Of a stretch of DNA of 6,201 bases, positions 1 through 5,443 are shown piece by piece. Every line of letters begins with the position of its first letter. The first letter of the stretch is position 1. The DNA is taken from positions 1 to 6,201 of the forward strand of contig CAZYAV010000070.1 in NCBI GenBank assembly GCA_964645785.1. Direction: 5' to 3'. The notes under the pieces are model-generated. The model was not told where the DNA came from. It saw only the letters and a list, made by a program, of their open reading frames with translations, and made no database searches. The translations under genes were made by a program, and so were the position numbers. Source of the DNA: CALWZE01 sp964645785. Its GTDB lineage: Bacteria > Bacillota > Clostridia > Oscillospirales > Ruminococcaceae.

Positions 1-991
1 ATTTCTCCGTCTCCGCGATGCGCAGCTGGGTCAGTCCCTGCGCCCCGATATATTCCCCAAACGTGTTGACCAGCTCCTGCGGCCTGAACGCGATTTCCAC
101 GTTGGGCATGGTCGCGTCGTATTCGGTGAAGCAGACGTAGTGAACCGGGAAATACCCCTTTGGGCGCGTAAAGCCCGCAAACGCCGGGTCGACAAAGGTG
201 CGGGTAAGCTCCCGCGCGCGGTCGGGGCGGAAGTTGTAGAAGATGATGCTGTCGCCCTCGGTGATCTGCGCGCCCGACGCGCACACCACCGGCACGACGA
301 ACTCGTCAGTCACCCCGGCGTCGTAGCTCTTCTGCACCGCCGCAACCGGATCCCCGATCCGCTCACCCTCGCCGCAGACCATCGCCTCGTAGGCTTTCTG
401 CACCCGCTCCCAGCGGTTGTCGCGATCCATGGCATAATACCGCCCCATCACCGTGGCGACCAGGCCGACGCCCGCCTCGCGCAGCTTGCCGCACAGCCGG
501 CTGACATAGCCTTTGCCCGATTCGGGCGGGGTGTCCCGGCCGTCCAGCAGCGCGTGGACATATAATTTCTGCACCCCGCGGCGCTTGGCGAGGTCGATCA
601 GCGCAAACAGGTGCTCGATATGGCTGTGTACGCCGCCATCCGAGAGCAGCCCGATGAGGTGCACCGCCCTGCCCTGCTGCACCGCGGCGTCCATCGCGGC
701 GCAAAGCGCCTCGTTCTCAAAAAAGACGCCTTCCTTTATCTCCTTGGAAATGCGGGTCAGCTCCTGATAGACTACCCGGCCGGCGCCGATGTTGGTGTGG
801 CCGACCTCGCTGTTGCCCATCTGCCCGTCCGGCAGGCCGACGTCCAGCCCCGACGCCCCGATGAGGGTGTGCGGGTTGGCGGCAAACAGCCGGTCGAGGT
901 TCGGGGTGGCGGCGGCTTTGATTGCGTTGCCGGCGGTTTCGGGGTTTTCCCCGAAACCGTCCAGGATCATCAGCATAAGAGGATGTTTCAT
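1..991 (-). CDS. gpmI: 2,3-bisphosphoglycerate-independent phosphoglycerate mutase, C-terminus off window
   Basis: The cytosolic, metal-dependent (Mn2+) glycolytic mutase that interconverts 3- and 2-phosphoglycerate. The minus strand reads open from ATG at 991 to the window edge, giving 330 residues; family members are about 510, so roughly the last third is missing. Alkaline-phosphatase-superfamily landmarks are in place: D11 in the ILDGFG motif, the phosphoserine-forming S61 in MGNSEVGH (59-65), H122 in GGVHSH, DGRDTPP (150-156), GRYYAMDRDNRWER (183-196), FRPDRARE (254-261), and ETEK ending at K330, the last residue visible. R152, D153, R184, R190 and K330 match the substrate and active-site positions known in Bacillus iPGM, shifted by one to six residues. 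A GAGGT Shine-Dalgarno begins inside the tpiA stop region, 10 nt before the ATG. Only 13 nt separate it from tpiA, so the two are co-transcribed. It is unrelated to the cofactor-dependent GpmA type. Identification is essentially certain. Confidence 0.97.
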   Translation of the reverse strand, partial: MKHPLMLMILDGFGENPETAGNAIKAAATPNLDRLFAANPHTLIGASGLDVGLPDGQMGNSEVGHTNIGAGRVVYQELTRISKEIKEGVFFENEALCAAMDAAVQQGRAVHLIGLLSDGGVHSHIEHLFALIDLAKRRGVQKLYVHALLDGRDTPPESGKGYVSRLCGKLREAGVGLVATVMGRYYAMDRDNRWERVQKAYEAMVCGEGERIGDPVAAVQKSYDAGVTDEFVVPVVCASGAQITEGDSIIFYNFRPDRARELTRTFVDPAFAGFTRPKGYFPVHYVCFTEYDATMPNVEIAFRPQELVNTFGEYIGAQGLTQLRIAETEK

Positions 992-1004
992 AGCGCCGCC
1001 TACC

Positions 1005-1772
1005 TCACCTGCTCGCGGCCCTGACAATCGCCGCAAAGTCGTCCGGCTTGAGCGCCGCGCCGCCGATCAGGCCGCCGTCGACATCCGGCTGCGCGACAAG
1101 CTCGTCGCAGTTTTTCGGGTTCATCGAGCCGCCGTACTGGATGGTCAGCGCGTCCGCGGCCTGCTGGCTGAACAGGGACGCGACCGTCGCACGGATAAGC
1201 GCGCAGACCTCGCCCGCCTGCTCGGCCGTCGCGGTCTTGCCGGTGCCGATTGCCCAGACCGGCTCGTACGCGATGATCGTTCTGGCAAGCTCGTCGGCGG
1301 TGAAGTCCTTGAGCGCGCCCTTGGTCTGGCGGACGATGACCGCCTGCATCTGGCCGGCCTCCCGCTCCGCCAGCGTCTCGCCGACACAGACAATCGGCTT
1401 GAGCCCCGCCGCAAGCGCCGCCTTCGCGCGCAGGTTGACCGTCTCGTCCGTTTCGGCAAAATACTGGCGGCGCTCGCTGTGCCCGAGGATGACGTACTCC
1501 ACCCCGATCTCGGTCAGCATATTCGCCGCGATTTCGCCGGTGTAGGCGCCGCTCTCTTTAAAGTGGCAGTTCTGCGCGCCGACATGGATGTTTGTGCCCT
1601 TTGTCATCTCCACCGCAAGCGCGAGGTCGGTAAACGGGGTGCAGATTACGACGGTGCAGCCCGCGTCCTTGACGGCGGGGATCAGCCCCTCGATGAGCGC
1701 CTTCGCCTCCGCCTGGGTTTTGTTCATCTTCCAGTTGCCCGCGATTACCGCGGCGCGTTTTGTCTTGTCCAT
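1005..1772 (-). CDS. tpiA: triosephosphate isomerase
   Basis: Interconverts dihydroxyacetone phosphate and glyceraldehyde-3-phosphate; a cytosolic TIM-barrel dimer. The 255-residue product has the normal family length and an intact active site: N13 and K15 in AGNWKMN, H98 in ILGHSERR, catalytic base E170 in AYEPVWAIGTGKTAT with the flexible loop 6 just after it, YGGS (213-216) and the phosphate-binding DGGLIGGAAL (232-241). The start chosen is ATG at 1772: a GGGGAGG Shine-Dalgarno (1782-1788) lies 9 nt upstream. A TTG three codons earlier (1781) would abut that site with no spacing. It is the middle gene of pgk-tpiA-gpmI, 141 nt after pgk and 13 nt before gpmI. The long GC-rich spacer before it has its own strong hairpin, so its expression relative to pgk may be set there. 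No unusual residues were seen. Confidence 0.98.
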   Translation of the reverse strand: MDKTKRAAVIAGNWKMNKTQAEAKALIEGLIPAVKDAGCTVVICTPFTDLALAVEMTKGTNIHVGAQNCHFKESGAYTGEIAANMLTEIGVEYVILGHSERRQYFAETDETVNLRAKAALAAGLKPIVCVGETLAEREAGQMQAVIVRQTKGALKDFTADELARTIIAYEPVWAIGTGKTATAEQAGEVCALIRATVASLFSQQAADALTIQYGGSMNPKNCDELVAQPDVDGGLIGGAALKPDDFAAIVRAASR

Positions 1773-1781
1773 GGTAAACAA

Positions 1782-1788
1782 CCTCCCC
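1782..1788 (-). promoter_or_regulatory. Shine-Dalgarno of tpiA
   Basis: The minus strand reads GGGGAGG followed by 9 nt and then the ATG at 1772. The spacing is ideal for that ATG and impossible for the in-frame TTG at 1781, so this site decides the tpiA start. Confidence 0.85.
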
Positions 1789-1812
1789 TTTCAAAAAGAA
1801 CCGAAAGCGGCG

Positions 1813-1853
1813 TGCCCCCGCGCGCCGGCTTGCCGAAGCCCGGCGCGCGGGCA
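1813..1853 (-). other. GC-rich intergenic hairpin between pgk and tpiA
   Basis: A near-perfect inverted repeat fills the centre of the 141-nt pgk-tpiA spacer. The arms are 1813-1831 and 1836-1853 with a four-base loop (1832-1835). The pairing runs five base pairs next to the loop, a one-base bulge, ten consecutive G/C pairs, a small bulge and two more pairs. In the operon transcript it sits 3' of the pgk stop and 24 nt upstream of the tpiA Shine-Dalgarno. It is not a canonical intrinsic terminator: the nearest T-rich run (TTCTTTTT on the minus strand) begins about 11 nt after the stem. It could be an RNA-stability or processing element, or a partial attenuator. The structure is seen directly; the role is inference. 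Confidence 0.6.
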
Positions 1854-1913
1854 GGCGGCCCTGCGCGTTCCGGCTGCCCGGCACACGCGCCGCCGCCCGG
1901 TTGGCCGCGCCTG

Positions 1914-3125
1914 TTATTTGTCCTGAATGCAGTCGATGCCGGGCAGCACCTTGCCCTCGAGATACTCGAGGCTCGCGCCGCCGCCGGTGCTGATGTGGGT
2001 CATCCTGTCCGCATAGCCCAGCTGCATGACCGCCGCCGCGCTGTCTCCGCCGCCGATGACGGTGGTGGCGTCGGTCTCGGCCAGCGCCTTGGCAACCGCG
2101 TTGGTGCCCGCCGCCAGAACCGGGTTTTCAAACACGCCCATCGGGCCGTTCCACACAACCGTCTTGGCGTCCTTGACCGCCTGCGCAAAGAGCTCCTGCG
2201 TCCGGGGGCCGATGTCCAGCCCCTCCTTGTCCGCCGGGATGCTGTTCGCGTCGACATACGAAATCTCAATCGGCGCGTCAATCGGGTCGGGGAAGCCGTC
2301 CGCAACCGTGGTGTCAACCGGCAGCAGCAGCTTGACGCCCTTGTCCGCCGCCTTTTTCATCATGTCCCGGCAATAGCCGACCTTCTCGTCGTCCACCAGG
2401 GATTTGCCGACCTCGAGCCCCTGCGCCTTGAGGAAGGTGTAGGCCATACCGCCGCCGATAATCAGCGTGTCCACCTTGCCCAGCAGGTTGTCGATGACGT
2501 TCAGCTTGTCCGCCACCTTCGCGCCGCCGAGAATCGCGACAAACGGGCGCACCGGGTTGTTGACTGCGTTGCCGAGGAACTCGATTTCCTTGTTCATCAG
2601 GTAGCCGACGGCGGTCTCCTTGATATAGTCGGTCACGCCCGCGGTCGAGCAGTGCGCGCGGTGCGCGGAGCCGAACGCGTCGTTGACATACACGTCGGCA
2701 AGGCTGGCCAGCTCCTCGCTGAAGGCGGGGACGTTCTTGGTCTCCTCTGCGCGGAAGCGGGTGTTTTGCAGCAGCACGACGTCGCCGTCCTGCATGGCCA
2801 CAACCGCCTTTTTCGCGTTTTCGCCCACGACGGTGTCGTCGTCCGCAAAGACGACCGGCTTGCCGAGCAGCTCGCCCAGGCGCACCGCCACCGGCGCAAG
2901 GCTGAACTTCGCCTCCGGGCCGTTCTTGGGCTTGCCGAGGTGGCTGCACAGGATGACCCGGCCGCCGTTTTCAATCAGCTTTTTGATGGTCGGCAGCGCC
3001 GCGACAATCCGGTTGTCGTTGGTGATGACGCCGTCCTTCATCGGCACGTTGAAATCAACGCGCACCAGCACGCGTCTGCCCTTTACGTTAAGGTCATCCA
3101 CGCTTTTTTTGTTCAGTGTGCTCAT
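1914..3125 (-). CDS. pgk: phosphoglycerate kinase
   Basis: Transfers the acyl phosphate of 1,3-bisphosphoglycerate to ADP, the first ATP-yielding step of glycolysis; a cytosolic monomer. The 403-residue product has the usual bacterial length and both Rossmann-like lobes. N-terminal substrate lobe: VRVDFNVP (21-28), SHLGKPK (61-67), LLQNTRF (118-124) and the basic HRAH (155-158). C-terminal nucleotide lobe: LGGAKVADK (199-207), IIGGGMAYTF (222-231), WNGPMGVFE (325-333), GGGDSAAAV (358-366) and STGGGASLE (379-387). The LLQNTRF segment is usually LLENVRF, a minor substitution. The start is ATG at 3125, preceded by an AGGGAG ribosome binding site 10 nt upstream and a strong promoter about 50 nt upstream. 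It heads the operon pgk-tpiA-gpmI. The gap gene that often precedes it in Bacillota is absent; a divergent lipoprotein gene lies there instead. Confidence 0.98.
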   Translation of the reverse strand: MSTLNKKSVDDLNVKGRRVLVRVDFNVPMKDGVITNDNRIVAALPTIKKLIENGGRVILCSHLGKPKNGPEAKFSLAPVAVRLGELLGKPVVFADDDTVVGENAKKAVVAMQDGDVVLLQNTRFRAEETKNVPAFSEELASLADVYVNDAFGSAHRAHCSTAGVTDYIKETAVGYLMNKEIEFLGNAVNNPVRPFVAILGGAKVADKLNVIDNLLGKVDTLIIGGGMAYTFLKAQGLEVGKSLVDDEKVGYCRDMMKKAADKGVKLLLPVDTTVADGFPDPIDAPIEISYVDANSIPADKEGLDIGPRTQELFAQAVKDAKTVVWNGPMGVFENPVLAAGTNAVAKALAETDATTVIGGGDSAAAVMQLGYADRMTHISTGGGASLEYLEGKVLPGIDCIQDK

Positions 3126-3177
3126 AGTTCCATTTCTCCCTTATCCATAATGTTAGCCCAATGGATGTTCTGTTGTT

Positions 3178-3207
3178 ATTATATTCCATTTACGGTGCAT
3201 AAATCAA
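3178..3207 (-). promoter_or_regulatory. Promoter of the pgk-tpiA-gpmI operon
   Basis: On the minus strand there is a perfect TATAAT -10 (3178-3183), an 18-nt spacer and a TTGATT -35 (3202-3207; four of six matches). The predicted start of transcription is near 3171, giving a leader of about 46 nt to the pgk ATG. This AT-rich island stands out from the GC-rich surroundings, as housekeeping SigA/sigma-70 promoters do in GC-rich genomes. The predicted leader also contains an ATG at 3148 that opens an eight-codon frame overlapping the pgk start (see findings). Confidence 0.75.
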
Positions 3208-3284
3208 GAACCAACCCGAAACCGCGGCCGTGCCGCGCAGGGGTGCGCATCCGCCGTTTCGCGCCGGGTTCTCTTCGCCGCCGC

Positions 3285-3300
3285 CGGGCGCGGCCGCCCG
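3285..3300. repeat. Short palindrome next to the lipoprotein promoter
   Basis: A perfect 6-bp inverted repeat (CGGGCG / CGCCCG) around a CGGC centre, ending 6 nt before the -35 box of the divergent lipoprotein gene. The position would suit an activator or repressor operator. In sequence this GC-rich, such palindromes also arise by chance, and no second copy was seen near the pgk promoter. Confidence 0.25.
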
Positions 3301-3306
3301 CCCCGT

Positions 3307-3335
3307 TTGACAGGCCGCGCCCGGCGTGGTATGCT
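3307..3335 (+). promoter_or_regulatory. Promoter of the lipoprotein gene
   Basis: A perfect TTGACA -35 (3307-3312), an ideal 17-nt spacer and TATGCT (3330-3335; four of six matches) preceded by TGG, which forms an extended -10. Transcription should begin near 3342, giving a leader of about 47 nt. Because this start lies downstream of the GTG at 3326, it also argues that translation begins at the ATG at 3389. It fires away from the pgk promoter. The stretch between the two -35 boxes (3208-3306) is very GC-rich and holds only the palindrome at 3285-3300. Confidence 0.75.
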
Positions 3336-3378
3336 CGTTTTATTGTATAGACCGCCACTGCGGAAGATGCCTGAAAGC

Positions 3379-3382
3379 GAGG
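3379..3382 (+). promoter_or_regulatory. Shine-Dalgarno deciding the lipoprotein start
   Basis: GAGG followed by six bases and the ATG at 3389. No comparable site precedes the upstream in-frame GTG at 3326, which overlaps the promoter spacer. Confidence 0.7.
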
Positions 3383-3388
3383 AAGCCC

Positions 3389-4291
3389 ATGAATTCTGCG
3401 CTCAAAAAATGGGGGTGCGCCTGCGTGGCCGCCCTGACGATTCTATCCTTTGCCGGCTGCGGGCAGGCGCCGGACGAGCAGCCGCCCGAGGAGCCCGCCG
3501 TTACCGCCAACAAGCCCGCCCGGCTGTATGAAAATTCTGATTATCCGGGCGTGACCTACAACGAGACGGCGCTGCTGTTTCTCAACGAGATGTTCCGCGA
3601 TTCCCGGGTGCGCGTTTACAGCAACGAGGCCGGGGAAAGCTACACGATTTCGGACGAGGCAAACCGCGACGCGTTTGGGGACAGCTGTGACTACTACCTT
3701 GGCCGGGACGTGATGGACGCCATCCGGGACGATTGGCAGACCGAGAGCTGGCACTATCTGGAGGGCGCGACCTTCAACTCCAGCCAGCCGCAGATTGTGT
3801 TCACCGATCTCGAGTCGGACAGCACCCTCTGCTTCTGGTTGCAAGCCAAATTTGTCGGCGTGCGCACCGCCTCCGTCCCGCTGCGGGTGTTCGAGATAAG
3901 CGACGACACGGTCGCCGTTGTCAGCCGCCAGTTTACGTCGCTGCCCACCGCCACCTCGACCCGCCGCACGGCGGAGCAGACGGTCAGCGCCTTTTTCGAC
4001 GCGCTGGCCGCCGCGGACGCGGACGCGTACAACGCGCTGCTGCTCACGCCGGTTGAAGCCCCCTATTTCAGCGAGGGCATCACCGACAGCCAGCCTTCGC
4101 TCAGCAACCTCGGCTCCATCGGGATGTTCCCCGCCGAATGGTGCGAAAACCCGTACGCGAACCGCATCGTCGTGGCGCAGTTCCGCCGAACCGTCGCCGG
4201 GGCGGGCAGCGCGGATCTGCGCTGGGAGTTCTATCTTGTGCGGGAGAGCGCGGACGCCGAGTGGAAAATCGCGGCCTACGGCGAGGCGTGA
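3389..4291 (+). CDS. Predicted lipoprotein of unknown function with NTF2-like C-terminal region
   Basis: I do not recognise this 300-residue protein as a named family. The N-terminus is a lipoprotein signal: basic KK at 6-7, a hydrophobic stretch at about 9-23, then a lipobox ending FAGC with the lipidated cysteine at C24. A Pro/Glu-rich linker (25-46) follows, so the mature protein should be tethered to the outer face of the membrane. Residues 47-185 form a mixed, acidic extracytoplasmic region. Residues 194-298 begin with a helix typical of NTF2-like folds (AEQTVSAFFDALAAADADAYNALL) and end with strands and an EWKIAAYGE tail, resembling the DUF4829-type domains of clostridial lipoproteins; that assignment is from pattern only. 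The F at lipobox position -3 is uncommon but tolerated. The start at 3389 rests on the Shine-Dalgarno, the promoter position and the signal peptide. It is transcribed divergently from pgk and appears monocistronic. Confidence 0.88.
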   Translation: MNSALKKWGCACVAALTILSFAGCGQAPDEQPPEEPAVTANKPARLYENSDYPGVTYNETALLFLNEMFRDSRVRVYSNEAGESYTISDEANRDAFGDSCDYYLGRDVMDAIRDDWQTESWHYLEGATFNSSQPQIVFTDLESDSTLCFWLQAKFVGVRTASVPLRVFEISDDTVAVVSRQFTSLPTATSTRRTAEQTVSAFFDALAAADADAYNALLLTPVEAPYFSEGITDSQPSLSNLGSIGMFPAEWCENPYANRIVVAQFRRTVAGAGSADLRWEFYLVRESADAEWKIAAYGEA

Positions 4292-4314
4292 CCCCGCGGA
4301 CTTTGCCTGCAAAT

Positions 4315-4352
4315 AACGGCGCGGCCGCGGCTCTGTCCCCGGCGGCGCCGTT
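4315..4352 (+). terminator. Candidate weak terminator after the lipoprotein gene
   Basis: A perfect 8-bp stem (AACGGCGC at 4315-4322 with GCGCCGTT at 4345-4352) begins 23 nt past the lipoprotein stop. The 22-nt loop can pair further in part. Only three T residues follow on the plus strand, so termination would be inefficient or factor-assisted. Confidence 0.35.
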
Positions 4353-4577
4353 TGCGCTACGGTCTTGACCGGCGGATTCCTGCGGCAAGACAGCCTGCGC
4401 CGGACGCGCGCTCTTCTGCGTGCCGCACGGCAAAAGCCGGTTTTCCCCGCGCGCTGCCCCGACTATGGCGCCCGCCCCTTGCAGGCAGCGCGCCGGTTCG
4501 CCGGGTGTGGGCGCGGCGGACGACGCATTTTCCCATTGCGCGCAGCAAAGGCCGCTGCCCGCATTACACCCTTTGCC

Positions 4578-4584
4578 GGGAGGT
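4578..4584 (+). promoter_or_regulatory. Shine-Dalgarno of the GNAT gene
   Basis: GGGAGGT followed by 8 nt and the ATG at 4593, a near-perfect anti-16S match at ideal spacing. It fixes the start over the long upstream open extension. Confidence 0.85.
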
Positions 4585-4592
4585 GCTTTGTC

Positions 4593-5150
4593 ATGACCAT
4601 TGAAACCGGACGCCTGCTGCTTCGCCCCTGGCGCGAGGCGGACGCGGCCGCGCTCTACCGCTGGGCAAGCGACCCGCAGGTGGGGCCGGTGGCGGGCTGG
4701 CCGCCCCACACCAGCGTGGAGGACAGCCTCTCAGTCATCCGAACCGTTTTTTCCGCGCCCGAAACCTACGCCGTACAGCCCAGGCAACAGCCGGAGCCGG
4801 TCGGCTGCGCCGGCCTTATGTTCGGCGCGAAGGGCACCGCGCCGCTCGGCGTCCGGGAGGCCGAAATCGGCTATTGGATCGCCCGCCCCTACTGGGGGCA
4901 GGGCTTTGCGCCCGAGGCGGTGCGCGCGCTGCTGCGCCGCGCCTTTGACGAGCTCGACTGCGAAGCGGTCTGGTGCGGGTATTACGACGGCAACGAAAAA
5001 TCCCGGCGGGTGCAGGAAAAGTGCGGCTTCCTCCCCCACCACACGGCGAAAAACCGGCGAACCGGGCTGGGCGACCGGCGCACCGAGCATTTCACCCGCA
5101 TCACCCGCACGCAGTGGCTGGCACAAACCGGCGGCACACCCGCCCGCTGA
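4593..5150 (+). CDS. GNAT-family N-acetyltransferase, RimJ/RimL type
   Basis: A 185-residue cytosolic acetyl-CoA-dependent acyltransferase (Acetyltransf_3 pattern). The opening ETGRLLLRPWREADAAALYRW (4-24) is the characteristic strand 1 and helix 1 of the RimJ/RimL group. Motif A is EIGYWIARPYWGQGFAPEAV (91-110), with the acetyl-CoA pyrophosphate-binding loop at W101-G102-Q103-G104-F105-A106. The C-terminal half has the conserved N134 and S137 followed by VQEKCGF (140-146). The acceptor substrate cannot be read from sequence: ribosomal protein N-termini, small amines, amino acids and antibiotics are all used in this superfamily. The start is ATG at 4593 with a strong Shine-Dalgarno. It appears to be its own unit: no close upstream partner, and 293 nt with terminator-like structures before the next gene. 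Some relatives give drug resistance, but nothing here shows that directly. Confidence 0.93.
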   Translation: MTIETGRLLLRPWREADAAALYRWASDPQVGPVAGWPPHTSVEDSLSVIRTVFSAPETYAVQPRQQPEPVGCAGLMFGAKGTAPLGVREAEIGYWIARPYWGQGFAPEAVRALLRRAFDELDCEAVWCGYYDGNEKSRRVQEKCGFLPHHTAKNRRTGLGDRRTEHFTRITRTQWLAQTGGTPAR

Positions 5151-5160
5151 GTGGCTCAAG

Positions 5161-5235
5161 CCCGCCGGCGGATGCAGCCCGCCGCCCCGCCGCCCGGCTG
5201 GTCGGGCTGCTTCTTCCCGCGCGGCGGGTTATTTT
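5161..5235 (+). terminator. Candidate terminator of the GNAT gene
   Basis: Starts 10 nt after the GNAT stop. A perfect 8-bp stem (GCAGCCCG 5174-5181 with CGGGCTGC 5203-5210) is followed by TTCTT. Then a compact stem CCCGC-gcg-GCGGG (5216-5228) is followed directly by TTATTTT (5229-5235). CCCGCC at 5161-5166 could alternatively pair with GGCGGG at 5223-5228 and enclose the first stem. A GC-rich stem ending in a T-rich run is the intrinsic-terminator pattern. Which pairing forms is uncertain. Confidence 0.5.
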
Positions 5236-5276
5236 GCCCGGGGGAGGCCGGTTCGCCGCGCCGCGTTTTGTAAGCG

Positions 5277-5369
5277 GGTTCGGGCAGCGGAGCCGCTTCT
5301 CTCGGTGCGCAAATTTTCCACCCGCCCGGTTTGGCTTTGCCCGAACCGGCGCAAGCAAAAGCTTTTTTT
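5277..5369 (+). promoter_or_regulatory. Candidate attenuator-like leader of the UvrA-like gene
   Basis: Segment 5338-5347 (TGCCCGAACC) has two possible partners. One is a perfect 10-bp match with GGTTCGGGCA at 5277-5286. The other is a local hairpin at 5326-5349, where CCGGTT (5326-5331) pairs with AACCGG (5344-5349) and GGC (5333-5335) with GCC (5339-5341). The local hairpin is followed by AAGC-AAAA-GCTT and a run of seven T residues (5363-5369). Mutually exclusive stems with one leading into a T run is the layout of transcription attenuators. No promoter was identified upstream within the spacer, and the T run is 13 nt from the larger hairpin, so this is a candidate only. Confidence 0.3.
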
Positions 5370-5443
5370 CAACAGGCATGCCGGACGAACCGGCAGCGGG
5401 GCTGACCGGCGCGCCTGTTCTCCGATGAAAGAGGCAACTGCAA

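Larger units (their letters stand above)
4292..4592. other. Non-coding stretch between lipoprotein and GNAT genes
   Basis: No convincing gene lies here. The GNAT reading frame stays open leftward to a TTG at 4365, but that extension has no ribosome binding site and a low-complexity Arg/Ala composition expected from GC-rich non-coding DNA. Two structures stand out: an inverted repeat at 4315-4352, possibly a terminator, and alternative short stems at 4542-4576 just before the GNAT Shine-Dalgarno. A TTGACC at 4365-4370 has no acceptable -10 at 16-19 nt, so I assign no GNAT promoter. Confidence 0.5.

Noticed and set aside
1773..1781. TTG start at 1781 for tpiA
   Set aside because: It directly abuts the Shine-Dalgarno with no spacing. 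The ATG at 1772 is spaced correctly and matches the usual TpiA N-terminus length.
789..3350. An 853-codon open frame on the plus strand running through gpmI, tpiA and pgk
   Set aside because: It is antisense to three unmistakable glycolytic genes, has an Arg/Ala/Val/Asp-rich composition with no recognisable motif, and crosses their intergenic regions. GC-rich third positions suppress stop codons on the opposite strand, which explains its length.
3326..3388. A GTG start at 3326 adding 21 residues to the lipoprotein
   Set aside because: It lies inside the promoter, upstream of the predicted transcription start. It would also bury the signal peptide behind a Cys/Arg-rich extension, and it has no Shine-Dalgarno.
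3443..4312. A 289-codon open frame on the minus strand opposite the lipoprotein gene
   Set aside because: The plus-strand gene has a promoter, Shine-Dalgarno, signal peptide and lipobox. The antisense frame has none of these and shows shadow composition.
4428..4444. CGGC-AAAA-GCCG stem followed by GTTTT as a terminator
   Set aside because: The stem is only four base pairs, sits 137 nt past any stop codon and has a minimal T run, so chance is the simpler explanation.
4365..4592. A 76-residue N-terminal extension of the GNAT protein from a TTG at 4365
   Set aside because: GNAT homology begins right after the ATG at 4593, which has an excellent ribosome binding site. The extension is Arg/Ala-rich filler.
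5270..5300. GTTCG-type motif and small stems suggesting a tRNA or other RNA gene
   Set aside because: No acceptor stem, anticodon arm or D-arm could be assembled around it; the short stems fit the leader structures instead.
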